Origin: CBFGRV01 sp965651265
GTDB taxonomy: Bacteria; Bacteroidota; Rhodothermia; Rhodothermales; VXPQ01
Assembly: GCA_965651265.1 (NCBI GenBank)
Contig: CBFGRV010000008.1
Span: 1-64,000 of the forward strand
Length of the DNA: 64,000 nt
Direction of reading: 5' to 3'
Position numbers and translations under genes: made by a program. Of the stretch, positions 33,460-42,225 are shown one piece after another. Within the stretch, counting starts at the first letter, position 1, and each line of letters starts with the position of its first letter. The notes under the pieces were generated by a model. It was not told the origin of the DNA. It ran no database searches and saw only the letters and a program-made list of their open reading frames with translations.

Positions 33460-34908
33460 ATGACGTTCGCGGAGTCACGGCGCAAGTTGATGGCAGGAGA
33501 GACCAGTTGCGAGGCGCTGGTCTCTTCTTTTTTGAATCGCATCGACGCCGAAAACGGCCGGCTCAACGCGTTCATCCAGATCGATCACGAGGGCGCGCTT
33601 CAGCAGGCCCGGGTACTCGACGGCCGGCTCGCAGAAGGTACCGCCGGTCCCCTGACCGGCATGATCGTCGCCGTCAAGGACCTCATCTGCATCCGTGGAA
33701 AGCCCGTGACCTGTGCCTCCCGGATGCTCGCGGATTTCGAATCGCTCTTCGATGCCACCGTCATCGAGCGCCTGCGGGACGCCGGTGCGATCTTCATTGG
33801 CAAGACCAACTGTGATCAATTCGGGATGGGCTCCTCGAATGAGAACTCGTACTTCGGGGAGGTGCGAAATCCCATCGCGCCGGACTACGTGCCGGGCGGA
33901 TCTTCCGGCGGGTCAGCCGCCGCGGTAGCCGCCGATCTCTGCCACACGGCACTCGGCACCGACACCGGAGGCTCGATACGCCAGCCCAGCGCCTTCTGCG
34001 GCATCGTGGGCCTCAAGCCGACCTACGGACGCGTGAGCCGATACGGCCTCGTCGCCTACGCATCCTCCCTGGACACGATCGGCCCGATGGGCAAGACGGT
34101 TGCGGATGTCGCCCTGATGCTCAATGCCATGGCGGGGCAGGATCCGCAGGATTCCACCAGTGCTCCCGTAGAGGTGCCGGACTACACCCGAGCGCTGGGA
34201 GGTGGCGTCGAGGGCCTTCGAATCGGACTTCCACGGGAGTATTTTGCCGACGGGCTGGACGACGGGATCCGCCGTCTGATCGAGGTGCGCGTGCGCGCGC
34301 TCGAGGAAGCGGGCGCCGAAATCCGTGATGTATCGCTGCCTCACACGGAGTATGGTGTCGGTACCTACTACGTGCTGGCCACCGCCGAGGCCTCCAGCAA
34401 CTTGTCCCGATACGACGGAGTCCGTTACGGTTACCGGGCCGGTCGTGGAAATGGCAGCGACCACTCGATGGATCTTGTAACGCTCTACACACGGTCGCGT
34501 ACGGAAGGGTTTGGCGAAGAGGTGAAGAGGCGCATCATGCTGGGCACCTACGTGCTCTCGTCCGGCTACTACGATGCGTACTACGACAAGGGGCGGCGCG
34601 TCCGGTCACTCATCCGGCAGGATTTCGAGGCGGCATTCGAGGAGGTGGACGTGCTGCTCACGCCGGCGACACCCACTCCACCATTCCGGCTGGGAAGCAA
34701 AATCAACGACCCGCTCGAAATGTACCTTGGCGATGTCTATACGGTGAATGCCAATCTGGCCGGTATTCCCGGCCTCGTCGTGCCGATCGGGGTACATCCC
34801 GACGATCCGCACTTGCCGATCGGCATGCAGCTTCTGGGACGCCATTTCGATGAATTCCTCTTGCTGCAGGTGGGGGCTTTCGTGGAGAGACAACTAGTGG
34901 AAGTCTGA
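33460..34908 (+). CDS. gatA: Asp-tRNA(Asn)/Glu-tRNA(Gln) amidotransferase subunit A, GatA
   Basis: Glutaminase subunit of the GatCAB complex, which makes Gln-tRNA(Gln) and/or Asn-tRNA(Asn) by amidating mischarged tRNA. The 482-residue protein has the amidase Ser-cisSer-Lys triad: Lys in GMIVAVKDLI (about 70), cis-Ser in PGGSSGGSAAAVAADL and nucleophile Ser in GTDTGGSIRQP. Later regions (LKPTYGRVSRYGL, GTYVLSSGYYDAYY, PATPTPPF) are characteristic of GatA. Start at ATG 33460; a few in-frame codons towards tatA could be added with a non-ATG start. gatB and gatC are not adjacent. A TonB receptor gene begins only 6 bp downstream. Confidence 0.95.
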   Translation: MTFAESRRKLMAGETSCEALVSSFLNRIDAENGRLNAFIQIDHEGALQQARVLDGRLAEGTAGPLTGMIVAVKDLICIRGKPVTCASRMLADFESLFDATVIERLRDAGAIFIGKTNCDQFGMGSSNENSYFGEVRNPIAPDYVPGGSSGGSAAAVAADLCHTALGTDTGGSIRQPSAFCGIVGLKPTYGRVSRYGLVAYASSLDTIGPMGKTVADVALMLNAMAGQDPQDSTSAPVEVPDYTRALGGGVEGLRIGLPREYFADGLDDGIRRLIEVRVRALEEAGAEIRDVSLPHTEYGVGTYYVLATAEASSNLSRYDGVRYGYRAGRGNGSDHSMDLVTLYTRSRTEGFGEEVKRRIMLGTYVLSSGYYDAYYDKGRRVRSLIRQDFEAAFEEVDVLLTPATPTPPFRLGSKINDPLEMYLGDVYTVNANLAGIPGLVVPIGVHPDDPHLPIGMQLLGRHFDEFLLLQVGAFVERQLVEV

Positions 34909-34914
34909 GATCGG

Positions 34915-37188
34915 ATGAACCTGCGCATCCCCGCCTTCGCTGCGGCTCTCCTGCTTGCGGTGCTCGTCGGCCCGACCGTGCCGGCTGCCGCGCAGACTGC
35001 GACGGTCCGCGGCTTCATCCAATCCCAGAGCGACGGACAGCCACTTCCTGGCGTGAACGTCATCCTGAGAGCGTCCGGGCAGGAGCCGCGGGGTACGGCC
35101 ACCGATAGCGACGGCCTCTACTCGTTTTCTCGCCTGCCTTTGGGCACGTACGCTCTGTCAGCGAGCTTCATCGGCTTCGAGACATACGTGGACACTCTGG
35201 ATCTAGCAGAGGGAATCACCACCCTCAACATCTCCCTGAGAGAGAGTCGCGCTGAGCTGGATGAGATCGTCGTGGAAACGGAGGATGACGCTTCGGGTGT
35301 GGCGGGGCTCACGGCCGGTTTGCAGACGGTGCGCTCCGCCGACATCGAGATGGTACCGATGCCGGATGTCTCGGCCGACCTCGCGAACTACCTCACGTCG
35401 CTGCCGGGCATCGTCTCACAGGGAGATCGAGGCGGACAATTCTTCATTCGAGGGGGGGAGCCGACGCAGAACCTCGTCCTGCTCGATGGGATGCCCATTT
35501 ACCAGCCATTCCACTTCGTCGGATTCTTTTCGGCATTCCCATCGGAGATCATCAACACGGCTGACGTGCATGCGGGTGGCTTTGGTGGCAAATACGGGGG
35601 ACGGCTATCGAGTGTCATCGATATCTCCGCACGCACGGGCGACAAGCGACAATTCTCCGGTGCCGCATCGATGGCCCCCTTCGTGGCAGCCCTTCGAGTT
35701 GAAGGGCCCATCGTGCCGAATCAGGTCTCCGTTCTCGGATCGATTCGCCAGTCGATGATCGAGGAGGGCGCCTCGCACCTCGTCGACGCGCCGCTTCCCT
35801 TCTCTTTTGCGGACCGATTTGGGAAGCTGCACGCTAATATCGGCCCCGGTGCACGCCTTTCGGCCACCATCATCCACACAACGGACCGGGGTACGATTGG
35901 CGAGAATCCACTGGAGAATACCGGGATCGAGGATGAAGTGCGGATGGAGAATCTGGCGTACGGAGCGCGGTTCATCTTCCTACCGTCCAATCTGAATATC
36001 TTTGCGGAGATCCTGATTTCGCGCTCGCAGGTGGAGAGCTCAATAGGGCTGTCCCAAAGTCCGGCAAGGTCGTCTCGCACGGTCCGCACCGGAATGGACG
36101 CCAACGTGACGCAGCATTACGGAAACCTGGCTATAAACTGGGGCCTTGCCGTCCACACGATCGAGCTCGACACAGACCTGGATGGCCTGTTTCAGAATCT
36201 TGAGGAACAGCGGGAGTTCGTCACCGAGGCGAGCGCCTACATCTCCCCGCAGTATTCGATGCGGAATGGGCTGCGCATCGAGCCCGGAGTTCGGCTCCAG
36301 GGCTTCCCCAGCAAAGGGCGCTCGTACCTCGAGCCGCGCCTGCGGGTAACGTGGGACCTCGGACGTCACCGGCTCAGTGCCGCAGGAGGGATCTACCATC
36401 AGGAGATCGTCGGACTCAACGATCGCCGCGACGTCGGCGATGTGTTCACGGCGTGGTCCTCTTCGCCGCGCGGCTTCGTCCCCGAAGCTCGACACGCCAT
36501 CCTTGGTTGGCGGATGAATGCAATGCGGTGGCTCGACGTTTCGCTCGAGGGGTTCTACAAGCAGCTGAGCGACCTCGTGGTGCCCGAATGGACGGCATTT
36601 CCGCGCTTTACCACACGCATCCATTCAGCTCGGGGAACGGCTGTCGGTCTGGATGCACGCGTCGAGGTTTCACAAGGCCCGATTTATTTTGCGGCCAGCT
36701 ATGGCTTGTCAGAGGTGACATACTTCGCCGAAATACCGGCATTGCAGTTGCAATTTGGCGAGGAGGAAACCCGATACGCCCCGCCTCACGATCGAACGCA
36801 CCAGATCAGTGTGATGGCCGCTGTTGATGTCTTGGGCTTTCAGTTGAGCACGCGATGGCAGTTTGGAAGCGGATTGCCGTATAACCAGTCGATCGGTTTC
36901 GACCGATTCGTGCTGCTGGATTCGCTCGTAAACGTGCGCGAAGATCCCGGAATGGAGCGCGTGCTCTACCGGCGGCCGTACACGGGCCGGCTGCCGACGT
37001 ACCATCGCCTGGATGTCTCGCTCGAACGCTCGATTCGCATCGGCGGCGGAGCCTCTGTCACGGCGCAGGTCGGAGCCATCAACTCGTACGACCGGCTGAA
37101 CTTCTTCTATCTGGACCTCTTCACGCTGCGTCGTGTCGATCAATTGCCGCTGATTCCCGTTTTCGGCTTGAAGCTCGAGTATAATTAG
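34915..37188 (+). CDS. TonB-dependent receptor with CarboxypepD-like N-terminal domain
   Basis: A 757-residue outer-membrane protein. Signal peptide ends at about VPAAAQ (residue 27). A carboxypeptidase-regulatory-like domain follows (about 28-110: GQPLPGVNVILRAS, GTATDSDGLYSFSRLPLGTY). Then comes the plug (about 140-240: VPMPDVSADLANYLTSLPGIV, RGGEPTQNLVLLDGMPIYQPFH) and a beta-barrel ending in an aromatic-containing strand (GLKLEYN). Such receptors import large or scarce ligands with energy from TonB. A DUF4249 lipoprotein gene starts 5 bp after its stop; that pairing is known in Bacteroidota, comparable to SusC/SusD. The ligand is unknown. Confidence 0.9.
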   Translation: MNLRIPAFAAALLLAVLVGPTVPAAAQTATVRGFIQSQSDGQPLPGVNVILRASGQEPRGTATDSDGLYSFSRLPLGTYALSASFIGFETYVDTLDLAEGITTLNISLRESRAELDEIVVETEDDASGVAGLTAGLQTVRSADIEMVPMPDVSADLANYLTSLPGIVSQGDRGGQFFIRGGEPTQNLVLLDGMPIYQPFHFVGFFSAFPSEIINTADVHAGGFGGKYGGRLSSVIDISARTGDKRQFSGAASMAPFVAALRVEGPIVPNQVSVLGSIRQSMIEEGASHLVDAPLPFSFADRFGKLHANIGPGARLSATIIHTTDRGTIGENPLENTGIEDEVRMENLAYGARFIFLPSNLNIFAEILISRSQVESSIGLSQSPARSSRTVRTGMDANVTQHYGNLAINWGLAVHTIELDTDLDGLFQNLEEQREFVTEASAYISPQYSMRNGLRIEPGVRLQGFPSKGRSYLEPRLRVTWDLGRHRLSAAGGIYHQEIVGLNDRRDVGDVFTAWSSSPRGFVPEARHAILGWRMNAMRWLDVSLEGFYKQLSDLVVPEWTAFPRFTTRIHSARGTAVGLDARVEVSQGPIYFAASYGLSEVTYFAEIPALQLQFGEEETRYAPPHDRTHQISVMAAVDVLGFQLSTRWQFGSGLPYNQSIGFDRFVLLDSLVNVREDPGMERVLYRRPYTGRLPTYHRLDVSLERSIRIGGGASVTAQVGAINSYDRLNFFYLDLFTLRRVDQLPLIPVFGLKLEYN

Positions 37189-37193
37189 CCAGT

Positions 37194-38078
37194 ATGAGCT
37201 TTCCCCGCAGATCTTCGAGAGGATGGTGGCTCGTACCTCTTCTCCTACTGGGGCTGATGACCGCGTGCGAGAACACGGTGGATCCATTCATAGAATCCGA
37301 TCGCTACTTCACCATATTCGGCTATCTGGATACTGCGTACGACACGCAGTTCGTCCGCGTTATTCCCTTCCGTCGCGACATTGGCGGTACGGAATCCGAG
37401 GAGTTGGATGCTGTCGTGACGTCGACCGTGCTGGAGAGTGGCACGGTTCACGAGTGGCGAGACTCGGTGATCACCTTTGAGGATGGATCCATCGGACATG
37501 TATTCTTTGCGCCGTTCCGGCCGATACCAGGGAGGACGTATAGATTCATGGTCGAGCGCTCCGATGGCGCTGCAGCGTGGGCGGAAACCGTGGTCCCGCT
37601 CGCCGAAGACGCCGAGGTGACGCTTCCTCCATCCTTTGCCGACCCTCCGCTTACGCACTCAGTCACGTGGAGAAACATCGACGTTCCGCCGTTTCGAGTG
37701 GAGTTATGGTACCGTTTCTCGGAATTCCCTCCAACGCAGCCGTTCCGCGAATTCATCATCACCTATGACGATGTGGGTGCTCCCGTCAACGAAACAGACT
37801 GGAGGATACAGGTGGAGCTGTCCCGCGACATCGGAGAGATCAGGCCTCGCGTTCGTCCCGGTTCCCCGCTGCTGGCCGTGGGAATGCGGCTCACCATGTC
37901 GGATGACGCATGGCGGCCTCCAGGAGGCGTGTTCAATCCGGATATTCTGGTTCAGCCCGGCACGTTCTCCAATGTGGAGCACGGATTCGGCTTCTTCGGA
38001 TCCGTCAACCAGTACACGACCGAATGGGTGCTCTACCCGGAGCTGCTCGAGAAGCTCGGTGTGGCAGGGCCCCGCTAG
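37194..38078 (+). CDS. DUF4249-type outer-membrane lipoprotein
   Basis: A 294-residue lipoprotein: basic start, hydrophobic helix and lipobox LMTAC (about 21-25). The mature part begins CENTVDPFIESDRYFTIFGYLD and is beta-rich, with VFFAPFRPIPGRTYRFMVE; this matches the DUF4249 family by eye. Members occur directly after TonB-dependent receptors, as here (5 bp gap), and are thought to be surface-exposed partners that help capture the ligand. No enzyme motif is visible. The next gene, 72 bp later, starts the polysaccharide cluster. Confidence 0.82.
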   Translation: MSFPRRSSRGWWLVPLLLLGLMTACENTVDPFIESDRYFTIFGYLDTAYDTQFVRVIPFRRDIGGTESEELDAVVTSTVLESGTVHEWRDSVITFEDGSIGHVFFAPFRPIPGRTYRFMVERSDGAAAWAETVVPLAEDAEVTLPPSFADPPLTHSVTWRNIDVPPFRVELWYRFSEFPPTQPFREFIITYDDVGAPVNETDWRIQVELSRDIGEIRPRVRPGSPLLAVGMRLTMSDDAWRPPGGVFNPDILVQPGTFSNVEHGFGFFGSVNQYTTEWVLYPELLEKLGVAGPR

Positions 38079-38150
38079 CGCTCGCAATAGGCCGTCGAGA
38101 ATATCGGCAGCGGCGATCAGCGGGACCGATTACGTAATGCGGGGCCGGAC

Positions 38151-39311
38151 ATGAACGTGCTGATGGTCACGTTTGTGGTGCCGCACGCGCACGCCGTCAG
38201 CGGCGCCGCTCTCATCATGTACGAGCAGATCCGTGCCCTGGCCGGGCTGCACTCGCTTACCATGGTGACTTTTGCCGCCGCGGAGAGGGAGGAGGTTCGT
38301 GCGGTGTCGCACCTCGAATCGCTCGGCGTCGCGGTGCAGCAGGTCGGAAGTAAGGTACCTCCGAGTTTGATTCGCTGGAAGCGTCGGGTCGAGCATTCCC
38401 TTCGCCGATCAAGCACCGGGCGGGCGATGATATCCGAGCTGCCTGTCGATGATCGGATGCAGCGTTGCATCCACGATCTCCAGGCGAGCGGGCGGTTCGA
38501 TCTCCTGCACGTGGAGGGGATCGGATTTCGGGGTTACGATTTCGGCGATGACCTTCCGTCGGTACTGATCGAGCACGAAGTCGTAAACGACCACCGCGAC
38601 GACGGCCTGACGGGTCAGGCGGCTATGTGGCGGCAGTTCGACCGCATTCAGGTCTTTACACCGCGCGATGCAGCGGCAATACGGGAGTTGACGCCCGACA
38701 TGGCCGATCGTGTGCGAGTCAATCCCTTCGGCGTGTCGCTGCCGGTCGAAACCGACAAGGGGGCGGAGGACTCCGATCTGGTACTTTTCGTCGGCGGCTT
38801 TCGACATCGTCCGAACGTGGAAGGCGCGCGCGTGCTTGCGCTCGAGATCATGCCGCGACTTCGACAGCTTCATCCGGGAGCGGCGGCCGCCATCGTAGGG
38901 AGCCACCCGCCACGAGAGGTGAGGGAGCTGGCGAGCGCCTACGTACAGGTTGACGCCAATGTGCCTTCTGTCGACCCGTACATCAATCGGGCCACTGTGG
39001 TCGCCGCGCCGCTATATTCGGGTGGCGGCATGCGCGTCAAAATCCTGCAGGCGATGGCGCATGGGAAGGCGGTCGTTACGACGCCTCTCGGGGCGGAGGG
39101 CCTGCCGGCTACAAGCGAGCGGCCTCTGATCATCGTCGAAAGGCCGGAAGACTTCGCTCGCGAAATCGCCGCCCTCCTTTCCGATGTCGAGCGCCGCCGG
39201 CGTCTGGGCGCCGATGCGCGGGCCTTCGCTGAGGCACATCATTCGTGGAATGCCTACACATCTCGACTCGAGCGCATGTACGAGGAGGCCATCGATTGTC
39301 GGAGAGCCTAG
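38151..39311 (+). CDS. Glycosyltransferase, GT4-type (GT-B fold), first gene of the glycan cluster
   Basis: A 386-residue GT-B enzyme. N-terminal domain: MNVLMVTFVVPHAHAVSGAA with the usual Gly-rich acceptor loop. C-terminal donor domain: LVLFVGGFRHRPNVEGA and APLYSGGGMRVKILQAMAHGKAVVTTPLGAEGL, which holds the GT4 Glu-x7-Glu-like region and donor-binding GG. Its donor and acceptor are unknown. It is first in a same-strand block of 15 genes running to 53359. The next gene begins 1 nt after its stop. A 72-bp gap upstream carries the short palindrome ATTACGTAAT (38129-38138) and could hold a promoter. Confidence 0.88.
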   Translation: MNVLMVTFVVPHAHAVSGAALIMYEQIRALAGLHSLTMVTFAAAEREEVRAVSHLESLGVAVQQVGSKVPPSLIRWKRRVEHSLRRSSTGRAMISELPVDDRMQRCIHDLQASGRFDLLHVEGIGFRGYDFGDDLPSVLIEHEVVNDHRDDGLTGQAAMWRQFDRIQVFTPRDAAAIRELTPDMADRVRVNPFGVSLPVETDKGAEDSDLVLFVGGFRHRPNVEGARVLALEIMPRLRQLHPGAAAAIVGSHPPREVRELASAYVQVDANVPSVDPYINRATVVAAPLYSGGGMRVKILQAMAHGKAVVTTPLGAEGLPATSERPLIIVERPEDFAREIAALLSDVERRRRLGADARAFAEAHHSWNAYTSRLERMYEEAIDCRRA

Positions 39312-39312
39312 C

Positions 39313-40086
39313 GTGAAGTCCGCAGTGCCCATCCTGATGTACCACCAGATCGCACCGGAGGCGCCGGCTGCCTTCCGGAAGTACAACGTCACGCCGGGCG
39401 ACTTTCGCCGTCAAATGGGGTGGCTGCGCCGGTCCGGATATAACGCGGTCTCCATGGACGACCTCGCAGCCGCTCGGCAAGGCAGCTCCGAGCTTCCGCC
39501 GCGGGCGATCGTCATCACGTTCGATGATGGTTTCGAGGCGTGTATCCAGCATGCCGTTCCCATTCTGCAGGAGTTTGGGTTTACTGCCATCTTCTACCTC
39601 GTGGCCGGTCTGATTGGACGTGAGAGTGCCTGGCTTCAAGCCGAGCGCGGCTGCTCGTTTCCGCTGGCCGATTGGACTTCGGTTCGAGAACTCATGGCGG
39701 CGGGATTCCAGTGCGGCGCCCACACGATGAGCCATCCCAGACTCACACAACTACCATCGAATGAATGCCTGGCCGAGCTACGCAAGGGGAAGCGCCTGCT
39801 CGAGGATTCCCTCGGAACGGCCATTCGACACTTCGCCTATCCCTTCGGAGACTATGATGCGCGCGTGCGGGGGCTTGCCCGGGAAGCCGGCTTCGAGACG
39901 GCATGCTCGGTCCAAATTGGTTTATCCGAACCGAACGACGACCTGATGGCGCTTCATCGCGTCCCTATTAACGGGAGCGAGGGCCTGCTCGATTTCACCT
40001 CTCGTGTGAGAACGGCTCATTCCATCGGCGAAAGGTTCTGGGATAAGGCCCGCGCACTGCGTCGCAGGCTCACACCGGCACGTTGA
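39313..40086 (+). CDS. Polysaccharide deacetylase (NodB domain)
   Basis: A 257-residue CE4-type deacetylase. Motif 1 VITFDDGFEA supplies the base and metal Asp, motif 2 GAHTMSHPRLT gives the HxxxH zinc ligands, and FAYPFGDYD is motif 3. It removes acetyl groups from N-acetylated sugars or works on the growing glycan. Start is GTG 39313, directly after the previous stop, because it gives the VKSAVPILMYHQI start typical of the family; a longer frame inside the glycosyltransferase gene is rejected. No signal peptide is seen, so it may be cytosolic. The next gene is 16 bp on. Confidence 0.87.
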   Translation: MKSAVPILMYHQIAPEAPAAFRKYNVTPGDFRRQMGWLRRSGYNAVSMDDLAAARQGSSELPPRAIVITFDDGFEACIQHAVPILQEFGFTAIFYLVAGLIGRESAWLQAERGCSFPLADWTSVRELMAAGFQCGAHTMSHPRLTQLPSNECLAELRKGKRLLEDSLGTAIRHFAYPFGDYDARVRGLAREAGFETACSVQIGLSEPNDDLMALHRVPINGSEGLLDFTSRVRTAHSIGERFWDKARALRRRLTPAR

Positions 40087-40092
40087 GCTTCG

Positions 40093-40098
40093 AGGAGG
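40093..40098 (+). promoter_or_regulatory. Strong Shine-Dalgarno site of the GT2 gene at 40103
   Basis: AGGAGG ends 4 nt before the ATG. Such a site is rare in this window and suggests high translation of this glycosyltransferase. Confidence 0.7.
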
Positions 40099-40102
40099 TC
40101 CC

Positions 40103-41110
40103 ATGAGCAAAACGTACCGAGTCAGCGTCATCATTCCCACGTATCAGCGCTGCGGTCTGCTGCGAAATACGCTGCTTTTCCTGGCGCGACAGACCCTTTC
40201 TCCTGAAGCATTCGAGGTCGTCGTGGGGATCGACGGATCTACGGACGGCACCCTCGAGATGATCGCGAGCCTCGACCTGCCATACCGTCTGGTTGCACAC
40301 CACCAGGACAACCGCGGGCGTGCATCGGCCTGCAACGCCGCCATTCATCGGGCGGAGGGGGAGCTCCTCGTGCTTCTCGACGATGATATGGAGCCAATCC
40401 CGAGCCTCCTGGACGAGCATCTGCGGGCCCACCATGGCCGAGACGGGATCGGAGTGCTTGGTGCCGTGCCCATCCGGATAGAGCCTGACTGCTCTCCCGT
40501 GGTGCAATACGTCGGCACGAAATTCAACCGGCACCTCGAAATGTTGGCCCGGCCCGGCTATCAACTCCAGCTGCGGGATTTCTACAGCGGCAACTTTTCG
40601 ATCCCCCGAGACCTGATGCTCGAAATAGGCGGCTTCGACGAAGACTTCGAGGTCTACGGGAACGAGGATCTGGATCTCTCATTGCGGCTCCGGGATGCCG
40701 GTGTCTCTCTCATATATTCTCCCGATGCCGTTGCCTTCCAGTGCTACACGAAGGATTTCGCGGCGCTCGCGCGGGATACGACGGCGAAGGGACGCACGGC
40801 CGTCCTCCTCGCGCACAAACACCCCGAGGCCTTTGACGACCTCAAACTGGGGACCTATTCGCACGCGCCGTGGCCTGTCCGGCTCATCCGGGATGGCCTC
40901 CTACGGATCAGTGAGGTCTGGCCGGCCATTCCACAGGGTGTGATGCGGCTATATTCCCTGCTGGAATCACGGCCCGGTCTAGCTTTGAGATCGACCTACG
41001 TTCACGTGCTCGGTTACTTCTACTGGTTGGGGGCGCGGGCCGCTCTCCGAGAGCATGCCGAGCTGGAGCCGACGAACGTACCGGTAGCACTCCGGGAGCT
41101 GCAGAGATGA
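40103..41110 (+). CDS. Glycosyltransferase family 2
   Basis: A 335-residue GT-A enzyme: VSVIIPTYQRCGLLRNTL (nucleotide-binding), VVVGIDGSTDGT, and the DxD-type LLDDDMEP (metal/nucleotide). FYSGNFSIPRDLMLEIGGFDEDFEVYGNEDLDLSLRL forms the acceptor and ED-catalytic region. C-terminal 70 residues are amphipathic and may touch the membrane. It carries a strong ribosome-binding site and overlaps the next gene by 4 nt (41107-41110). The sugar transferred is unknown. Confidence 0.9.
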   Translation: MSKTYRVSVIIPTYQRCGLLRNTLLFLARQTLSPEAFEVVVGIDGSTDGTLEMIASLDLPYRLVAHHQDNRGRASACNAAIHRAEGELLVLLDDDMEPIPSLLDEHLRAHHGRDGIGVLGAVPIRIEPDCSPVVQYVGTKFNRHLEMLARPGYQLQLRDFYSGNFSIPRDLMLEIGGFDEDFEVYGNEDLDLSLRLRDAGVSLIYSPDAVAFQCYTKDFAALARDTTAKGRTAVLLAHKHPEAFDDLKLGTYSHAPWPVRLIRDGLLRISEVWPAIPQGVMRLYSLLESRPGLALRSTYVHVLGYFYWLGARAALREHAELEPTNVPVALRELQR

Positions 41111-42225
41111 GGCGAACGGTCGTGCATTTCACCGACTCGAAGGAGTTCGGCGGAGCTGAGCGTGCGCTCGTTCAACTCATCACGGGACTTGATCGGGCGC
41201 GTTGGCACCCAGTGCTCTATTTCCATCCATCAGGACCCGAAATTCCATGGTGGATTCGCGATGTGGCGGAGTCGGGTATCGAGGTTGTGGAGGTACCCCC
41301 ACTCGACCGGCGCCGGAACGCGGCGAATTGGCCGCAATTCGTGTGGCAACTACGCCGTTCAACCCCCGACATCTTCCACGCTCACCTGACGTGGCCGCTG
41401 GCCTGTACCGAAGCGATCCTCCTGGCTCGGTTCGCTCGCGTCCCCGTGGTGACCGCGACGATGCAGCTCTTCTGGGATCTGCCCTACAATGCGTTCATGC
41501 GTCTGAAGCGGCGACTGGTGTCGGCAGCCGTCGACCGCTACATCGCTGTCTCCGATGAAAATGCCGATCGCATGCGCTCAACGTTCGGCCTCCGTCCCGA
41601 AATGATCCAGACGATTCCTAATGCCGTTGATCTATCACACTTCGACACGTCAGGCGGCCCTCGTTCTGAGGATGGGTCGGATGAGGGTCGACCTGTCGTG
41701 CTGACCATCGCGCGGCTGGCCGAGCAGAAGGGCATACGATACCTTTTGGATGCCGCTTCGTCGGTTCCGGAGGCCGATTTCTTGATCGCCGGCGACGGCC
41801 CCGACCGACAGGCACTGGAAAGCCGGGCACATCAGCTGGGTCTCGCCGAACGCGTTCGCTTTCTGGGTTTTCGCGACGATATACCCGGTCTGTTGGCTGC
41901 ATGCGATGTATTCGTGCTTCCATCCCTCTACGAAGGATTTCCTCTTTCCATACTCGAGGCCCTTGGGGTCGGTAAACCGGTCGTGGCCAGCGCAGTCGGG
42001 GGCATCCCCGAGGTTATTCAGGACGGCCGCACCGGTCTCCTCGTGCCTGCCGGTGACCCGGGTGCCCTTGCAGATGCCATCCGACGCATCCTGAACGATT
42101 CCGCCGACGCGCGCGCGATGGCCAGGGCGGGCCAAGAGCTGGTTCGCGAAAACTATTCCGTCGAGGCGATGGTGCGAACGGTGAGCACCCTCTACGATGA
42201 ACTGCTCGCGGAGGCACGGGCGTGA
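41107..42225 (+). CDS. Glycosyltransferase family 4
   Basis: A 372-residue GT-B enzyme. RRTVVHFTDSKEFGGAERAL has the N-terminal Gly-Gly-Ala-Glu motif common in GT4 enzymes. The C-terminal half carries VVLTIARLAEQKGIRYLLDA, AGDGPDR, FLGFRDDIPGLLAACDVFVLPSLYEGFPLSILEALG (Glu-x7-Glu) and GLLVPAGDPGALADAI. Well conserved, so a confident GT4. Start overlaps the upstream gene by 4 nt and its stop overlaps the next GTG start by 3 nt. Acceptor and donor unknown. Confidence 0.92.
   Translation: MRRTVVHFTDSKEFGGAERALVQLITGLDRARWHPVLYFHPSGPEIPWWIRDVAESGIEVVEVPPLDRRRNAANWPQFVWQLRRSTPDIFHAHLTWPLACTEAILLARFARVPVVTATMQLFWDLPYNAFMRLKRRLVSAAVDRYIAVSDENADRMRSTFGLRPEMIQTIPNAVDLSHFDTSGGPRSEDGSDEGRPVVLTIARLAEQKGIRYLLDAASSVPEADFLIAGDGPDRQALESRAHQLGLAERVRFLGFRDDIPGLLAACDVFVLPSLYEGFPLSILEALGVGKPVVASAVGGIPEVIQDGRTGLLVPAGDPGALADAIRRILNDSADARAMARAGQELVRENYSVEAMVRTVSTLYDELLAEARA

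Noticed and set aside
38129..38138. Palindrome ATTACGTAAT before the glycan cluster
   Set aside because: 10-bp palindromes are expected many times by chance in 64 kb; only mentioned as context.
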